Under the pieces are notes generated by a model that saw nothing but the letters and a program-made list of their open reading frames with translations, was not told where the DNA came from and ran no database searches. Source: Mesorhizobium sp. M7A.F.Ca.US.006.01.1.1 (GTDB taxonomy: Bacteria; Pseudomonadota; Alphaproteobacteria; Rhizobiales; Rhizobiaceae). From it: a stretch of DNA of 35,468 bases. The DNA lies in NCBI RefSeq assembly GCF_003997935.1, contig NZ_RZQL01000038.1:1-35468 (forward strand), read 5' to 3'. Below are positions 16,529 to 24,803 of this stretch, piece after piece. The position numbers and the translations under genes are program-made. Position 1 is the stretch's first letter. Each line of letters opens with the position of its first letter.

Positions 16529-17152
16529 TCAGTCACAACGGCAAAGGGCCATGGTCCAAGGGAGCGGCTTGAGGACCTCCACGACCTCCAGCGATTTGCC
16601 CAACAGGTTGATGAACGATGCGGACGACCAGTGCTGGATATGGCCTGGCGTATTTCCAAGGCTTGAGATGTATTTACCTCTGGCCATGTTAAGTGCCCGC
16701 CAGACAGGCTCCCGTGGCACGCTGACTAGAAGGTAAGGTTTGGCAAGCGATTTGAGTATCGCAAGGGCTTGTTCGGTATCTGGGATGTGCTCGAGAACTT
16801 CGCAACAGATCACCAGTTCGGCCGAAGCGACTTCGGGTGTCAGGTCGAAAAGCGAGCGTGTTTCAAATATTGGCTCCAGCCCACGCTTCGTGCATTGCTC
16901 ATTAGCCTCCGAAACACTGACGGATTCCAGGTCGCTGCCGCGAACATTCCACCCCCGATCGTGAAGGCGAATGGACAAATTTCCCTCGCCGCAGCCGACC
17001 TCGTAAGCGTTGCGGACGCCTGTCTTCGCCGTCAACATATCGAAACTGCTTAGAAAGCCATCCATGAGATATCGTGCGATCGGATTCCGGGTATTGTATT
17101 TGTCGTAGTAATTGCCCGGAACGTTATCGTAGGCTGCTGGCGCTTCGTTCAT
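16529..17152 (-). CDS. Class I SAM-dependent methyltransferase
   Basis: The 207-residue soluble protein has motif I AYEVGCGEGNLS (49-60), the acidic end of strand 2 (GSDLES), and ELVICCEVLEHIPDTEQAL, where EVLEHIPD is the usual post-motif of UbiG-like methyltransferases. YLLVSVPREPVW follows. It starts on the base after the stop of the upstream GT2 gene and is followed after 4 nt by the flippase-like gene. The likely substrate is a sugar or a lipid-linked intermediate made by the neighbouring GT2 gene; this comes from context only. Confidence 0.88.
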   Translation of the reverse strand: MNEAPAAYDNVPGNYYDKYNTRNPIARYLMDGFLSSFDMLTAKTGVRNAYEVGCGEGNLSIRLHDRGWNVRGSDLESVSVSEANEQCTKRGLEPIFETRSLFDLTPEVASAELVICCEVLEHIPDTEQALAILKSLAKPYLLVSVPREPVWRALNMARGKYISSLGNTPGHIQHWSSASFINLLGKSLEVVEVLKPLPWTMALCRCD

Positions 17153-18172
17153 CTACGCTATTCCGCTTATTTTACCTGCCTGAACCTTGGAACCTTCGCG
17201 ATCTATCGAAAGCGAGCGGATCAATGCATTTTCCCGATGTTCCTGTTGCAGTTGCCTGATCCTGATTTCTTCGAGGATCTGCCTGTTAACCGCGATCAGT
17301 TCGGAAAGGATACCGCTCATGGCGAGGATGCCAGCCAGGGCAAGCAAGGCGCTGGAGAGAACCAGCGACTGAATGTTGCCGCTGCCTTCACCCCTTAGAT
17401 AATGGAAAAGGAACCGGGCGATCATGATCAAACCCGGCGTGGCGACTATGGCCGCACACACCGAAAAGAAGCGCAGCGGGCTATAGACGACAAAGATCCT
17501 CACGACCGTTATCAGGGAGCGCCGCACATAGCTTGGTATGCTCTTGACCAGCCGCGAGGGCCGGAGATCGCCGTTCACGCGGATCGGCACGGAGGTGATC
17601 GGAATGTTCCTGCGGCCCGCCTGGATGATCGTTTCCAGCGTATAGGTGTAGCGGTTGAAGACGTTGAGCTGTATCGCCGCGTCGCGGTGGATGGCACGGA
17701 AACCGCTCGGCGCGTCGGGAACCGTCGTGCCGCTGGCAAGCTTGACGACCAGGCTTCCAAGCTTCTGCAGAAATTTCTTGACGGGTGAAAAATGCTCTAT
17801 CTCGCTGATCGGCCTTGCGCCGACGACGATCAGGGCCTTTTTGTCCAGTATGGGCCGGACAAGATCGGGAATGCAGGAGGCATCGTACTGGTTGTCCGCA
17901 TCGGTGTTGACAATAACATCGGCGCCGAGCTTCAACGCCGTCTCAATGCCGGTCATGAAGGCTTTGGCAAGCCCCTGATTGTGGGGCAGCGAGACCACGT
18001 GATCCACCCCGTTTTCCCGGGCAACCTCCACTGTGCGGTCAGTGGAGCCATCGTCGATCACGAGCCACTCTACCTGGTCGAAACCCTCGACCTGACGTGG
18101 GAGATCAGCAAGCGTGACGGCGAGTGTCCCCTCCTCATTCAAGCATGGGATCTGGATGATAAGCTTTGACAA
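17153..18172 (-). CDS. GT2 glycosyltransferase with membrane tail, polyprenyl-phosphate-sugar synthase type
   Basis: The 339-residue protein begins LIIQIPCLNEEGTL and has VIDDGSTDRT (38-47), NQGLAKAF and the metal-binding NTDADNQYD (about 89-97). SGFRAIHRD and NRYTYTLETIIQA follow in the DPM1/GtrB-like order. Two hydrophobic helices (about 235-255 and 270-290) and a charged C-terminal helix come after. Such enzymes place a sugar on undecaprenyl phosphate at the inner membrane face. The TTG start at 18172 has AGAGGG upstream and leads directly into the conserved first strand. It is the first gene of the minus-strand run ending in YfhO and provides the most plausible donor-making step for it. 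Confidence 0.88.
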   Translation of the reverse strand: MSKLIIQIPCLNEEGTLAVTLADLPRQVEGFDQVEWLVIDDGSTDRTVEVARENGVDHVVSLPHNQGLAKAFMTGIETALKLGADVIVNTDADNQYDASCIPDLVRPILDKKALIVVGARPISEIEHFSPVKKFLQKLGSLVVKLASGTTVPDAPSGFRAIHRDAAIQLNVFNRYTYTLETIIQAGRRNIPITSVPIRVNGDLRPSRLVKSIPSYVRRSLITVVRIFVVYSPLRFFSVCAAIVATPGLIMIARFLFHYLRGEGSGNIQSLVLSSALLALAGILAMSGILSELIAVNRQILEEIRIRQLQQEHRENALIRSLSIDREGSKVQAGKISGIA

Positions 18173-18271
18173 TCCACCCTCTTCTCTTTTTTCTTAACAC
18201 CGGCTGGCTGCCATTCACGGCATGGACCTGAAGAACTTTGGATATCAAGCCAATTGATCGCGAGGCGGCTT

Positions 18272-18973
18272 TTAAACCAGAGACTCGATCCGCCCAGCCC
18301 GAAGCGTCATTTTCTTCGTGCAAACGCGCTCGATGAGCGCTTCGTCGTGGCTGGCCAATACGATGATGCCGGCCTTTTCCGCCAGTTGGTTCATCCGTTG
18401 TTTGGCTTTTTCCTGGAACGATGCGTCGCCGGCGCCAATCCATTCATCCATCAGCAGAATTTCGGGCTCGAGCGTGGTCGCCGCCGCAAATGCCAGGCGC
18501 GCCGCCATGCCCTGGCTGTACGCCTTGAACGGCAGGTCGATGAAGTCACCCAGTTCGCTGAAATCGATTATTTCTTCCATCTTCTCTTCGATCTCGGCCG
18601 CCGTCCAGCCACTGATCAATCCTCTCAGCACGATGTTCCTGCGCCCGGTGGCCTCGGGGCGAAACCCTATGTTGATGTTGAACAGGGCATCGACCTTGCC
18701 CGCGATCGATATCGTGCCACCCGACGGCTGATAGATTCCATATAGAACCTTGAGCAGCGTTGTCTTGCCGGCGCCATTCGGGCCGACAAGGCCCAACCGG
18801 TCGCCTGCCCTGAGTTCGAAGCTGACATCGTCGAGCGCCTGCACGACCTGCTTGGTGCCCGACTTGGCTATATTGCCGCCAAGAGCGCTGCGACGCCGGC
18901 CAGGCGCCGAAAGTGTCAGTTTTTCGAACAGACGATAAACGAGGCTGACATTGTTCAGTTGGATGGATGTCAT
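18272..18973 (-). CDS. wzt: ABC transporter ATP-binding protein for polysaccharide export (Wzt/KpsT type)
   Basis: From ATG 18973 the protein has 233 residues. Walker A is GPNGAGKTT, the signature is YSQGMAARL (the variant used by polysaccharide exporters), Walker B is EILLMDEW and the switch His is in LASHDE. It drives export of finished O-antigen or capsule across the inner membrane with the permease encoded just upstream. The C-terminal carbohydrate-binding domain found in some Wzt proteins is absent, so recognition of a modified chain end by Wzt is not expected. An upstream in-frame ATG at 19039 would overlap the permease gene and is disfavoured. The start lies 5 nt after the permease stop. 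Confidence 0.92.
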   Translation of the reverse strand: MTSIQLNNVSLVYRLFEKLTLSAPGRRRSALGGNIAKSGTKQVVQALDDVSFELRAGDRLGLVGPNGAGKTTLLKVLYGIYQPSGGTISIAGKVDALFNINIGFRPEATGRRNIVLRGLISGWTAAEIEEKMEEIIDFSELGDFIDLPFKAYSQGMAARLAFAAATTLEPEILLMDEWIGAGDASFQEKAKQRMNQLAEKAGIIVLASHDEALIERVCTKKMTLRAGRIESLV

Positions 18974-18978
18974 GGAAC

Positions 18979-19878
18979 TCAGATCAGGAAAACGATGCGT
19001 TTGCGATAACGGCCCAGCAACAGCAGCGCAAGAGCCCATAGGCCGAGACTGATGTAACCAGCCACGGCCAATGCGTGCGTCGGAAATATGCCGGCCGTGA
19101 TCGGCTCACGCACGCCCTCCAGGAAATAGGTGAAGGGATTCCAATGATAGGCATACTTTTGGACGCCTTCCTGGCCGCTATAGACCCAGAAGACCGGCGT
19201 GAAGAACATGCCGACCCGCATCAGATTCCCGACGATGAACTCACTATCGGGAAAGAATGCGCCCAGGAACGCAAAAACCGTTACGAATGCAGGCGTTGCC
19301 AGGATGATGAGCAGCAGACCCAGCAGCGATAGCAGCCAATTCGTGCTGATTCCGTAACCGCCCAGCAGCAGAACAAGAACGCAACCCGCCAACGAATAAG
19401 CAGCCCTGATGATGCATTGCATCGTCAATCGCATCACATAGACGAACAACGGCAGCGTCGTGCCTTGAATGAAGCTCGCTTCTCGCTGGAAGAGCGACAC
19501 GCTCATGGTGATGGTTTCGGTGAGATAGAACCAGACCAGCATGCCGATGGCTACATAGGCTATATAGCTTGGGTTGCTGGCGTCTGTGGTCACGAAAACA
19601 AAGACAAAAGTGCCGACGAAAGCGAAATAATTGACCAGCATCCAAAGCGGGCCGAGCGTCGTGCGTCTGTGCTGGTCGCCGATGTCCTCGTGGGCAAGCG
19701 CGATCCAGACCCGGTGTAATCTCATGGCTTTTGAGATGTCGTCAAAAGCGCCGTTTAGTGCCGCAATCATAGCTGGGAGTATCGCAATCCGTTGTTCTGG
19801 CGCATTATTCTTCGCTGGCCATAGCGAACCACCAAGCCCGTCTCTAATAGCCATTTCGGTGGGCATATGGCAACGCAT
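18979..19878 (-). CDS. wzm: ABC-2 type permease for polysaccharide export (Wzm/KpsM type)
   Basis: The 299-residue membrane protein has six hydrophobic segments after a 60-residue cytoplasmic start. The motifs RRTTLGPLWMLVN (about 71-83), FQREASFIQG and VYSGQEGVQKYAYHWNPFTYFLEGVRE are typical of the O-antigen/capsule ABC-2 permeases. With Wzt it forms the exporter for lipid-linked polysaccharide. ATGs at 19878, 19866 and 19854 are all possible starts. It is divergent from the 4,6-dehydratase gene across a 306-nt gap and is followed by wzt. Confidence 0.92.
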   Translation of the reverse strand: MRCHMPTEMAIRDGLGGSLWPAKNNAPEQRIAILPAMIAALNGAFDDISKAMRLHRVWIALAHEDIGDQHRRTTLGPLWMLVNYFAFVGTFVFVFVTTDASNPSYIAYVAIGMLVWFYLTETITMSVSLFQREASFIQGTTLPLFVYVMRLTMQCIIRAAYSLAGCVLVLLLGGYGISTNWLLSLLGLLLIILATPAFVTVFAFLGAFFPDSEFIVGNLMRVGMFFTPVFWVYSGQEGVQKYAYHWNPFTYFLEGVREPITAGIFPTHALAVAGYISLGLWALALLLLGRYRKRIVFLI

Positions 19879-20184
19879 TGCGTCGTAACGCGGTGGGGAG
19901 CAGAGTCAACTGCGGCAAAACTGAACGCATGCTGATGCTGTGTGGCTTATCTATTAGCGTTTGGTAATGTTGACTTTACGGCAATCGCCCGAGCATGATC
20001 CATGTTCTCCGCTGGAAGCCTCTTCCCGAAAAAACCTCTAGCTATGCCCTCGCCCCCGCAGTATGCGATACAGGACGGCGGGGGCCGGGGATGGCACTTG
20101 AGCAAGGTGATTGGTCGCGAAGTAACTTCGTGTTCGCACCTCGCTGGTGTCGATGCCCTTGAGCCTGGAGTCTAGTGCCGTCCA
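19879..20184. other. 306-nt divergent intergenic region
   Basis: This gap separates wzm (minus) from the membrane-anchored dehydratase (plus), so it should contain promoters in both directions. TTGACT at 19970-19975 could be a -35 box on the plus strand, but no convincing -10 follows at 17 nt. I see no operator-like palindrome and no small gene. Confidence 0.4.
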
Positions 20185-22173
20185 ATGAATTCCAACCTAG
20201 AAGCTGTGTTCGGGCTCAGGCCACAGATGCGGCGCGCCTTCATCATGGTCCAGGACGTGGTCATGGTCCTGGTCGCCGTGGCACTCAGCCTTATCCTTTC
20301 GCGGTCGAATCTTTCGTTCGACGCGCTCTCCAACGAGGGTCTGGCGACATGGGCGGGCATCGTCGTTATCAGCCATTTGCTGTTCCGCTACAGTGGCCTC
20401 TACACCACCGTCTGGCGCTTCGCCTCGACGCCGGACTTTTTCAACATCCTGAAGAGCTGCGCGATTTTGACGTTCACTCTTTATATGGCGTCGCTGCTGC
20501 TGCGTTTTTACCGGCCGGTGGCGGGGCTCAACGAGCGTCAGTTCATCGTCTTTTTCCTCGTCTCCTTCACCATCATATCGGCACCCCGGCTGTTCTACCG
20601 CTTCCTGCGTGACGGCGCGAGTTGGGGGATTCTGAGCCGCAAGACCGACAGCAGGCAGGCCAAGCGCGCTCTGTTCGTCGGCCGGCTCGACGAAGCCGAC
20701 CTGATTATTCGCTTCACCCGCACGGCGCAACCGGCGGACTATTCCATCGCAGGCATCATGGCGACCGAGCGCGGCGCACCGTTGGGCACGCGGATTCAAG
20801 GTGTTCCCGTGGTGGCGACGATGCCGCGCCTGATCGATGTCCTGGAGGATTATGCGACCGGCACCAAAAGCCTGGACCTGCTGATTTTCGGCAGCGGCGC
20901 CGAGCACGAAATCGAGGAGTATTCGGAACTCGTGCGCATTGCCCGGCACGGCGACATAAATGTGGTGCAGTTCTCAGGCCTTTCGGAGTTGGAACAGCAC
21001 GGAAAGCTGGTTCTCGACACCGTCGAGATGGAAACGATCCTGCGCCGGCCGACGGTCGCGGCCGACATCCAGCGCATCGGCGCCTTTGTCGGCGGCAAAC
21101 GCGTTCTGGTGACCGGCGGTGCCGGTTCGATCGGCCAGACGCTGGTCAGGAGGTCGCTGGAATTGGGAGCCGAGGCCGTGCTGGTCGCCGACAACTCCGA
21201 GTTCGGCATTTTCCAGCTGAGCCAGTATGTTGACGAGAAGGACCACGACCGCCTCAAGGTCCGCATCGTCGATGTCGCGGACCGGCGCCAGATAATGCGT
21301 GTCGTCACGGAATTCCGGCCGGACATAATCTTTCATGCCGCGGCGCTCAAGCACGTTCCGCTGCTCGAGGAAAACTGGGATTCGGCCATCCAGACCAATA
21401 TCTTCGGAACGCTCGTCTGTGCCGAGGTTGCCGCCAAGTGCGGGGTTGCGCAATTTGTCCTGATATCGAGCGACAAGGCGGTGGATCCCTCGTCAGTGCT
21501 CGGCATGACGAAGCGGGCCGCCGAACAGATCATCAGCGCCTTGCATGGCACGCCGGCAGGCGAGACAAGCGGCCGTCGCCCGGCCACCAAGTTCATTGCA
21601 GTACGGTTCGGCAATGTCTTCGGCAGCAATGGTTCGGTGGCGACCATATTCCAGGCGCAGATCGAGGCCGGAGGGCCGGTCACCATCACCGACCGGCGCA
21701 TGACGCGCTATTTCATGACCGTGGCCGAAGCCGTCGATCTCGTCATCATGTCGGCGGCCGATGCCGCGTCGCGGCAGAGCGGAGACGATTATGCCGTCTA
21801 TATGCTCGACATGGGCAAGCCGGTGCCGATCCTTGAAGTGGCCGAAACGATGATCCGCTTGTCCGGAAAGAGCCCATACAAGGACGTCGCGATCCGGTTC
21901 ACCGGTATAAGGCCGGGCGAGAAACTCCACGAAACGCTGCATGGCGAAGACGAGGAACTCGTCGAACTCGGCATCTCGAAGATTTTCGGCCTCAGCACGG
22001 ACGTCGTGGAATGGTCGGATGTCCAGGTCGCGCTCACGGCGCTGCAGCAGTCGGCGAAAAACCAGGACAAGGCTGCCGCGCTCGCCGCTTTGGCAAGCCT
22101 TGACCGCGCCAAGAAGACCCGGGAAAGCCCTCATCAGGGCGCGATCCCGAAAACGGCGGGGCAGGCGAGCTAG
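20185..22173 (+). CDS. Membrane-anchored nucleotide-sugar 4,6-dehydratase (CapD/WbpM/WreV type)
   Basis: The 662-residue protein has four hydrophobic helices (about 18-140), a linker domain (about 160-290) and a SDR domain beginning near 310 with VTGGAGSIGQ. The catalytic region reads LISSDKAVDPSSVLGMTKR, in which Met replaces the usual Tyr before the Lys, as in the large WbpM/CapD group. RFGNVFGSNGSV, ITDRRMTRYFMT and RPGEKLHE follow. Such enzymes convert UDP-GlcNAc to UDP-4-keto-6-deoxy-GlcNAc at the inner membrane. With the SDR reductase at 23868-24803 it could make UDP-QuiNAc (or its 4-epimer UDP-FucNAc). Sugar identity is inferred. Confidence 0.9.
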   Translation: MNSNLEAVFGLRPQMRRAFIMVQDVVMVLVAVALSLILSRSNLSFDALSNEGLATWAGIVVISHLLFRYSGLYTTVWRFASTPDFFNILKSCAILTFTLYMASLLLRFYRPVAGLNERQFIVFFLVSFTIISAPRLFYRFLRDGASWGILSRKTDSRQAKRALFVGRLDEADLIIRFTRTAQPADYSIAGIMATERGAPLGTRIQGVPVVATMPRLIDVLEDYATGTKSLDLLIFGSGAEHEIEEYSELVRIARHGDINVVQFSGLSELEQHGKLVLDTVEMETILRRPTVAADIQRIGAFVGGKRVLVTGGAGSIGQTLVRRSLELGAEAVLVADNSEFGIFQLSQYVDEKDHDRLKVRIVDVADRRQIMRVVTEFRPDIIFHAAALKHVPLLEENWDSAIQTNIFGTLVCAEVAAKCGVAQFVLISSDKAVDPSSVLGMTKRAAEQIISALHGTPAGETSGRRPATKFIAVRFGNVFGSNGSVATIFQAQIEAGGPVTITDRRMTRYFMTVAEAVDLVIMSAADAASRQSGDDYAVYMLDMGKPVPILEVAETMIRLSGKSPYKDVAIRFTGIRPGEKLHETLHGEDEELVELGISKIFGLSTDVVEWSDVQVALTALQQSAKNQDKAAALAALASLDRAKKTRESPHQGAIPKTAGQAS

Positions 22174-22200
22174 GCCCGGTTCAGAATTCAGAAAGCGATC

Positions 22201-23142
22201 TTGCTCGTGAGCAAAGATGATCTGCGCATCGCGGTCCTGATGGGCACGAAAGACGGCGCCGCCTTCATCGAGGAGCAGCTGCAGTCCCTGCTCGAGCAGT
22301 CGCACCCTCTGATTGACCTGTGGATATCCGACGATGGCTCCACCGATGGCACGACCGCTATCATCGAGACATGGAAATCCCGCTGGCGGCCCAAGGGTCG
22401 AATGACGCTGGTAGAGGGGCCGCGGCAGGGCTTCGCCGCCAATTTCCGCTCCATGATCGTCGATCGACGCATCGAGGCGGACTGCTATGCCTTCTGCGAC
22501 CAGGACGATATCTGGGAGCCCGACAGGCTGGAGAGCGCTATCGACTGGATGCGGACCCAGGATGCGAATACCCCGCTGATGTTTTGTTCGCGAACGGCGA
22601 CCATGACGGAAACAGGGAGCCTTGTCGGCCATTCGCCGCTGTTTGCCCGGCCGCCATCCTTTCGCAACGCGCTTGTGCAAAGCATCGCCGGCGGCAACAC
22701 CATCCTGCTCAACGAGGCGGCACGCGACCTGCTGGCCAGGGCCTCCACGCGGACCGGCTTCGTCAGCCACGACTGGTGGGCCTATCTCATCGTGACCGCC
22801 GCCGGCGGCATCGTCCGCTACGATCCGCGGCCGCTGGTGCGCTACCGGCAGCACGCGGCAAACCTGGTCGGCGCCAACGTGTCCTGGAAGGCAAGGGTGT
22901 CCCGGCTCGGCCGCCTGTTCAAGGGGGAATTCGCCGGCTGGACGGACCTCAACCTGGACGGTCTCGCCGTCAATCGCGACCTCCTGACCGAGGACGCGAT
23001 GGCGTGCCTCGACCTTTTCACCCGCGGGCGCAATGGCGGCCTTTCCCGCCGCTTGGCAGGCTTGCGCCAAAGCGGCGTCTATCGGCAGACCGTCTCCGGA
23101 AACCTGGGGCTCTATCTCGCCTTCATCCTGGGGCGCATCTGA
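22201..23142 (+). CDS. GT2 glycosyltransferase
   Basis: The 313-residue cytoplasmic enzyme starts with IAVLMGTKDGAAFIEEQL and has WISDDGSTDGT (39-49), QGFAANF and the metal-binding FCDQDDIWEPDRL (about 97-109). GGNTILLN and SHDWWAYL follow, the usual order for O-antigen GT2 enzymes related to rhamnosyltransferases. The TTG at 22201 or GTG at 22207 starts the protein; neither has a strong ribosome site. It lies 27 nt after the dehydratase stop. It probably adds an early sugar, perhaps rhamnose, to the lipid-linked primer. Confidence 0.87.
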   Translation: MLVSKDDLRIAVLMGTKDGAAFIEEQLQSLLEQSHPLIDLWISDDGSTDGTTAIIETWKSRWRPKGRMTLVEGPRQGFAANFRSMIVDRRIEADCYAFCDQDDIWEPDRLESAIDWMRTQDANTPLMFCSRTATMTETGSLVGHSPLFARPPSFRNALVQSIAGGNTILLNEAARDLLARASTRTGFVSHDWWAYLIVTAAGGIVRYDPRPLVRYRQHAANLVGANVSWKARVSRLGRLFKGEFAGWTDLNLDGLAVNRDLLTEDAMACLDLFTRGRNGGLSRRLAGLRQSGVYRQTVSGNLGLYLAFILGRI

Positions 23143-23264
23143 ACATTGCGACGGCTGCGTGGCGCGCTTGGTCAAGAGATCGGCTCATGCTACGTCGGTC
23201 GGATTGACGGCATTGGCCTGCGGCATTGCCTTGGGACTTCGGCAGGGAGCACTATCGGCCGTTC

Positions 23265-23804
23265 ATGAAGGCAGCCAAGCAAATCTTCGATCTTGCCGGT
23301 GCGGCTCTGCTGCTGGTGGCGACATCTCCTGTCTTGGCGCTCACCGTCCTTGCCGTTCGGGCATCGTCGCCGGGCCCGGCTATTTTTTCACAGGTGCGGG
23401 TCGGCCGTGACGGCCGGCTTTTCCGCTGCCACAAACTGCGCACGATGTATGTCGGCACGCCGTCGCTACCCTCGCATGAGGCGCCGGCGGATTCCGTGAC
23501 ATCGGTTGGAAAGGTCTTGCGGAAGTTCAAGCTCGATGAGCTGCCGCAGTTCTGGAACGTCCTGAAGGGCGAAATGAGCCTGGTCGGGCCGCGCCCCTGC
23601 CTGCCGACCCAAACGGAATTGATCGAGTGTCGCAGGCGGCTGGGGGTTTTGGCGGCGCTGCCGGGCATAACCGGCCTGGCCCAGATCAGGGGCATCGACA
23701 TGTCTAACCCGGAGCTCTTGGCCGAAACGGATGCTGCCTACCTCCGCACCGCGTCGTTCTGGCTCGACCTTCGGATCCTGTTTGGAACGCTCTACCGAAG
23801 CTGA
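23265..23804 (+). CDS. Small phosphoglycosyl transferase initiating polysaccharide synthesis (PglC/WreU type)
   Basis: From ATG 23265 the protein has 179 residues. It opens KQIFDLAGAALLLVATSPVLALTVL, read here as KQIFDLAG then the re-entrant hydrophobic helix with its Ser-Pro kink. The family core follows: G-P-A-I-F-S-Q-x-R-V-G, FRCHKLRTM, KLDELPQFWNVL with the catalytic Asp-Glu pair, and MSLVGPRPCLP. Enzymes of this monotopic family move a sugar-1-phosphate from UDP-sugar to undecaprenyl phosphate, the first step of the chain. An upstream TTG at 23226 would add 13 residues. The neighbouring UDP-6-deoxy-HexNAc genes suggest QuiNAc-1-P as donor. Confidence 0.9.
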   Translation: MKAAKQIFDLAGAALLLVATSPVLALTVLAVRASSPGPAIFSQVRVGRDGRLFRCHKLRTMYVGTPSLPSHEAPADSVTSVGKVLRKFKLDELPQFWNVLKGEMSLVGPRPCLPTQTELIECRRRLGVLAALPGITGLAQIRGIDMSNPELLAETDAAYLRTASFWLDLRILFGTLYRS

Positions 23805-23807
23805 GCA

Positions 23808-23856
23808 GACCATGATCCCAAAAAGTGGAAGCCGGTTTTTGGAAAAGATCATGGTC
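23808..23856. repeat. Rhizobial intergenic palindromic repeat, possible bidirectional terminator
   Basis: GACCATGATC (23808-23817) and GATCATGGTC (23847-23856) are perfect 10-bp arms; inside them CCAAAAA (23818-23824) pairs with TTTTTGG (23836-23842). The core AAGTGGAAGCCGG is the recurrent centre of a palindromic repeat widespread between genes in Mesorhizobium, Sinorhizobium and Brucella. It fills the 63-nt gap between two convergent genes and could stop transcription from both sides. Confidence 0.75.
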
Positions 23857-23867
23857 AAGCAAGAAAG

Positions 23868-24803
23868 TCAGGATCTGCTGAGCCGCGCCAGCTCGGCCAG
23901 CCGCTCAAGCGTGCCGGCTTCAGGCGTCCACCCCTGCGATACCAGCAGAGCGGGGTCGCATATCTGTGTGGCGGTCAGGCTGTCCCAGAACGCCCGCCTG
24001 CCGAGCGCGGCCACGACCGGCCGTATCAGGCCGGCCGGCACAGCCATCAGGCGCACAGGCCGTCCCAACCCCTTGCGAAAGGCGGCGATAACGGCCTCGA
24101 CGGCGACCGGCGGCACATCGGCGCCGACATAGATCGGGCGAAGCGGTCCGGAATGGCTGAGCAGGTGCGACACTGCTCGCACCGCAGCCTCGGAAGACAT
24201 CAGCGAGCGGATTCCGGTCAAGGCACCCGTCGGCAGCGGCAGCGGCGTATCGGCAAGGCGCATCAGCGTTGCCAGATTTCCCCTCATGCCGCTTCCATAA
24301 ACCGGAGGCAGGCGCAACACGGCGGCGTCGGAGCGGCCGTGTAACGCGTAGGCCTCCAAAACCTTGATCTCGCCTTCGCGCTTCGAGCGTCCATAGGCGC
24401 ATTGTGGGGCAGGAAGCGTGTCTTCGTCGATCGTTGCGCTGACGCGCGCGCCGATCACCGCTCGGATCGAGGAGAGATGGATGAAACGTCCGCTGGCCTG
24501 TGCCGCCGCGGCATGCGCCAGCCGCGCGCTCAATTCCACATTGGCCGCCTGGTAATCGGCTTCGGTTGCATTTCCCTGATCATTGTTGAGGCCGGCGCAA
24601 TGGACGACGTCAGTCACATTCCGGGTCAGTTCCAGGAAGGCGGCCGCCGGCGCGTCGAAACCGGGCATCGGCACAGTCTCGTTCCCCGAACCAAGCCTCT
24701 CGGGATGGCGGGAGGCGAGGCGAAGCTCGGCACCGGCTTGGCGAAGGTGGCGCACGACAAGACGCCCGATGAAACCTGTCGCGCCCGTGACCAGAATCTT
24801 CAT
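23868..24803 (-). CDS. NAD(P)-dependent SDR, probable nucleotide-sugar 4-reductase/epimerase (WreQ-like)
   Basis: The 311-residue extended SDR starts KILVTGATGFIG with the cofactor loop at residues 7-12. VVHCAGLNND, FIHLSSIRAVIG (catalytic Ser) and YGRSKREGE (Tyr-x3-Lys) follow, with LRLPPVYG after them. In O-antigen loci such proteins sit next to the initiating transferase and reduce UDP-4-keto-6-deoxy-GlcNAc, for example to UDP-QuiNAc. A 4-epimerase role is the alternative. Its ATG overlaps the stop of the upstream membrane protein (ATGA), and it converges on the phosphoglycosyl transferase across the palindromic repeat. Confidence 0.85.
   Translation of the reverse strand: MKILVTGATGFIGRLVVRHLRQAGAELRLASRHPERLGSGNETVPMPGFDAPAAAFLELTRNVTDVVHCAGLNNDQGNATEADYQAANVELSARLAHAAAAQASGRFIHLSSIRAVIGARVSATIDEDTLPAPQCAYGRSKREGEIKVLEAYALHGRSDAAVLRLPPVYGSGMRGNLATLMRLADTPLPLPTGALTGIRSLMSSEAAVRAVSHLLSHSGPLRPIYVGADVPPVAVEAVIAAFRKGLGRPVRLMAVPAGLIRPVVAALGRRAFWDSLTATQICDPALLVSQGWTPEAGTLERLAELARLSRS

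Noticed and set aside
16525..16659. Longer start for the flippase-like gene
   Set aside because: The extra 45 codons are Ser/Arg-rich and lie inside the methyltransferase gene in another frame.
21493..23175. Long minus-strand open frame of 560 codons
   Set aside because: It is antisense to the dehydratase and GT2 genes, has low-complexity His/Gly/Arg-rich sequence and no motif; it is a by-product of high GC.
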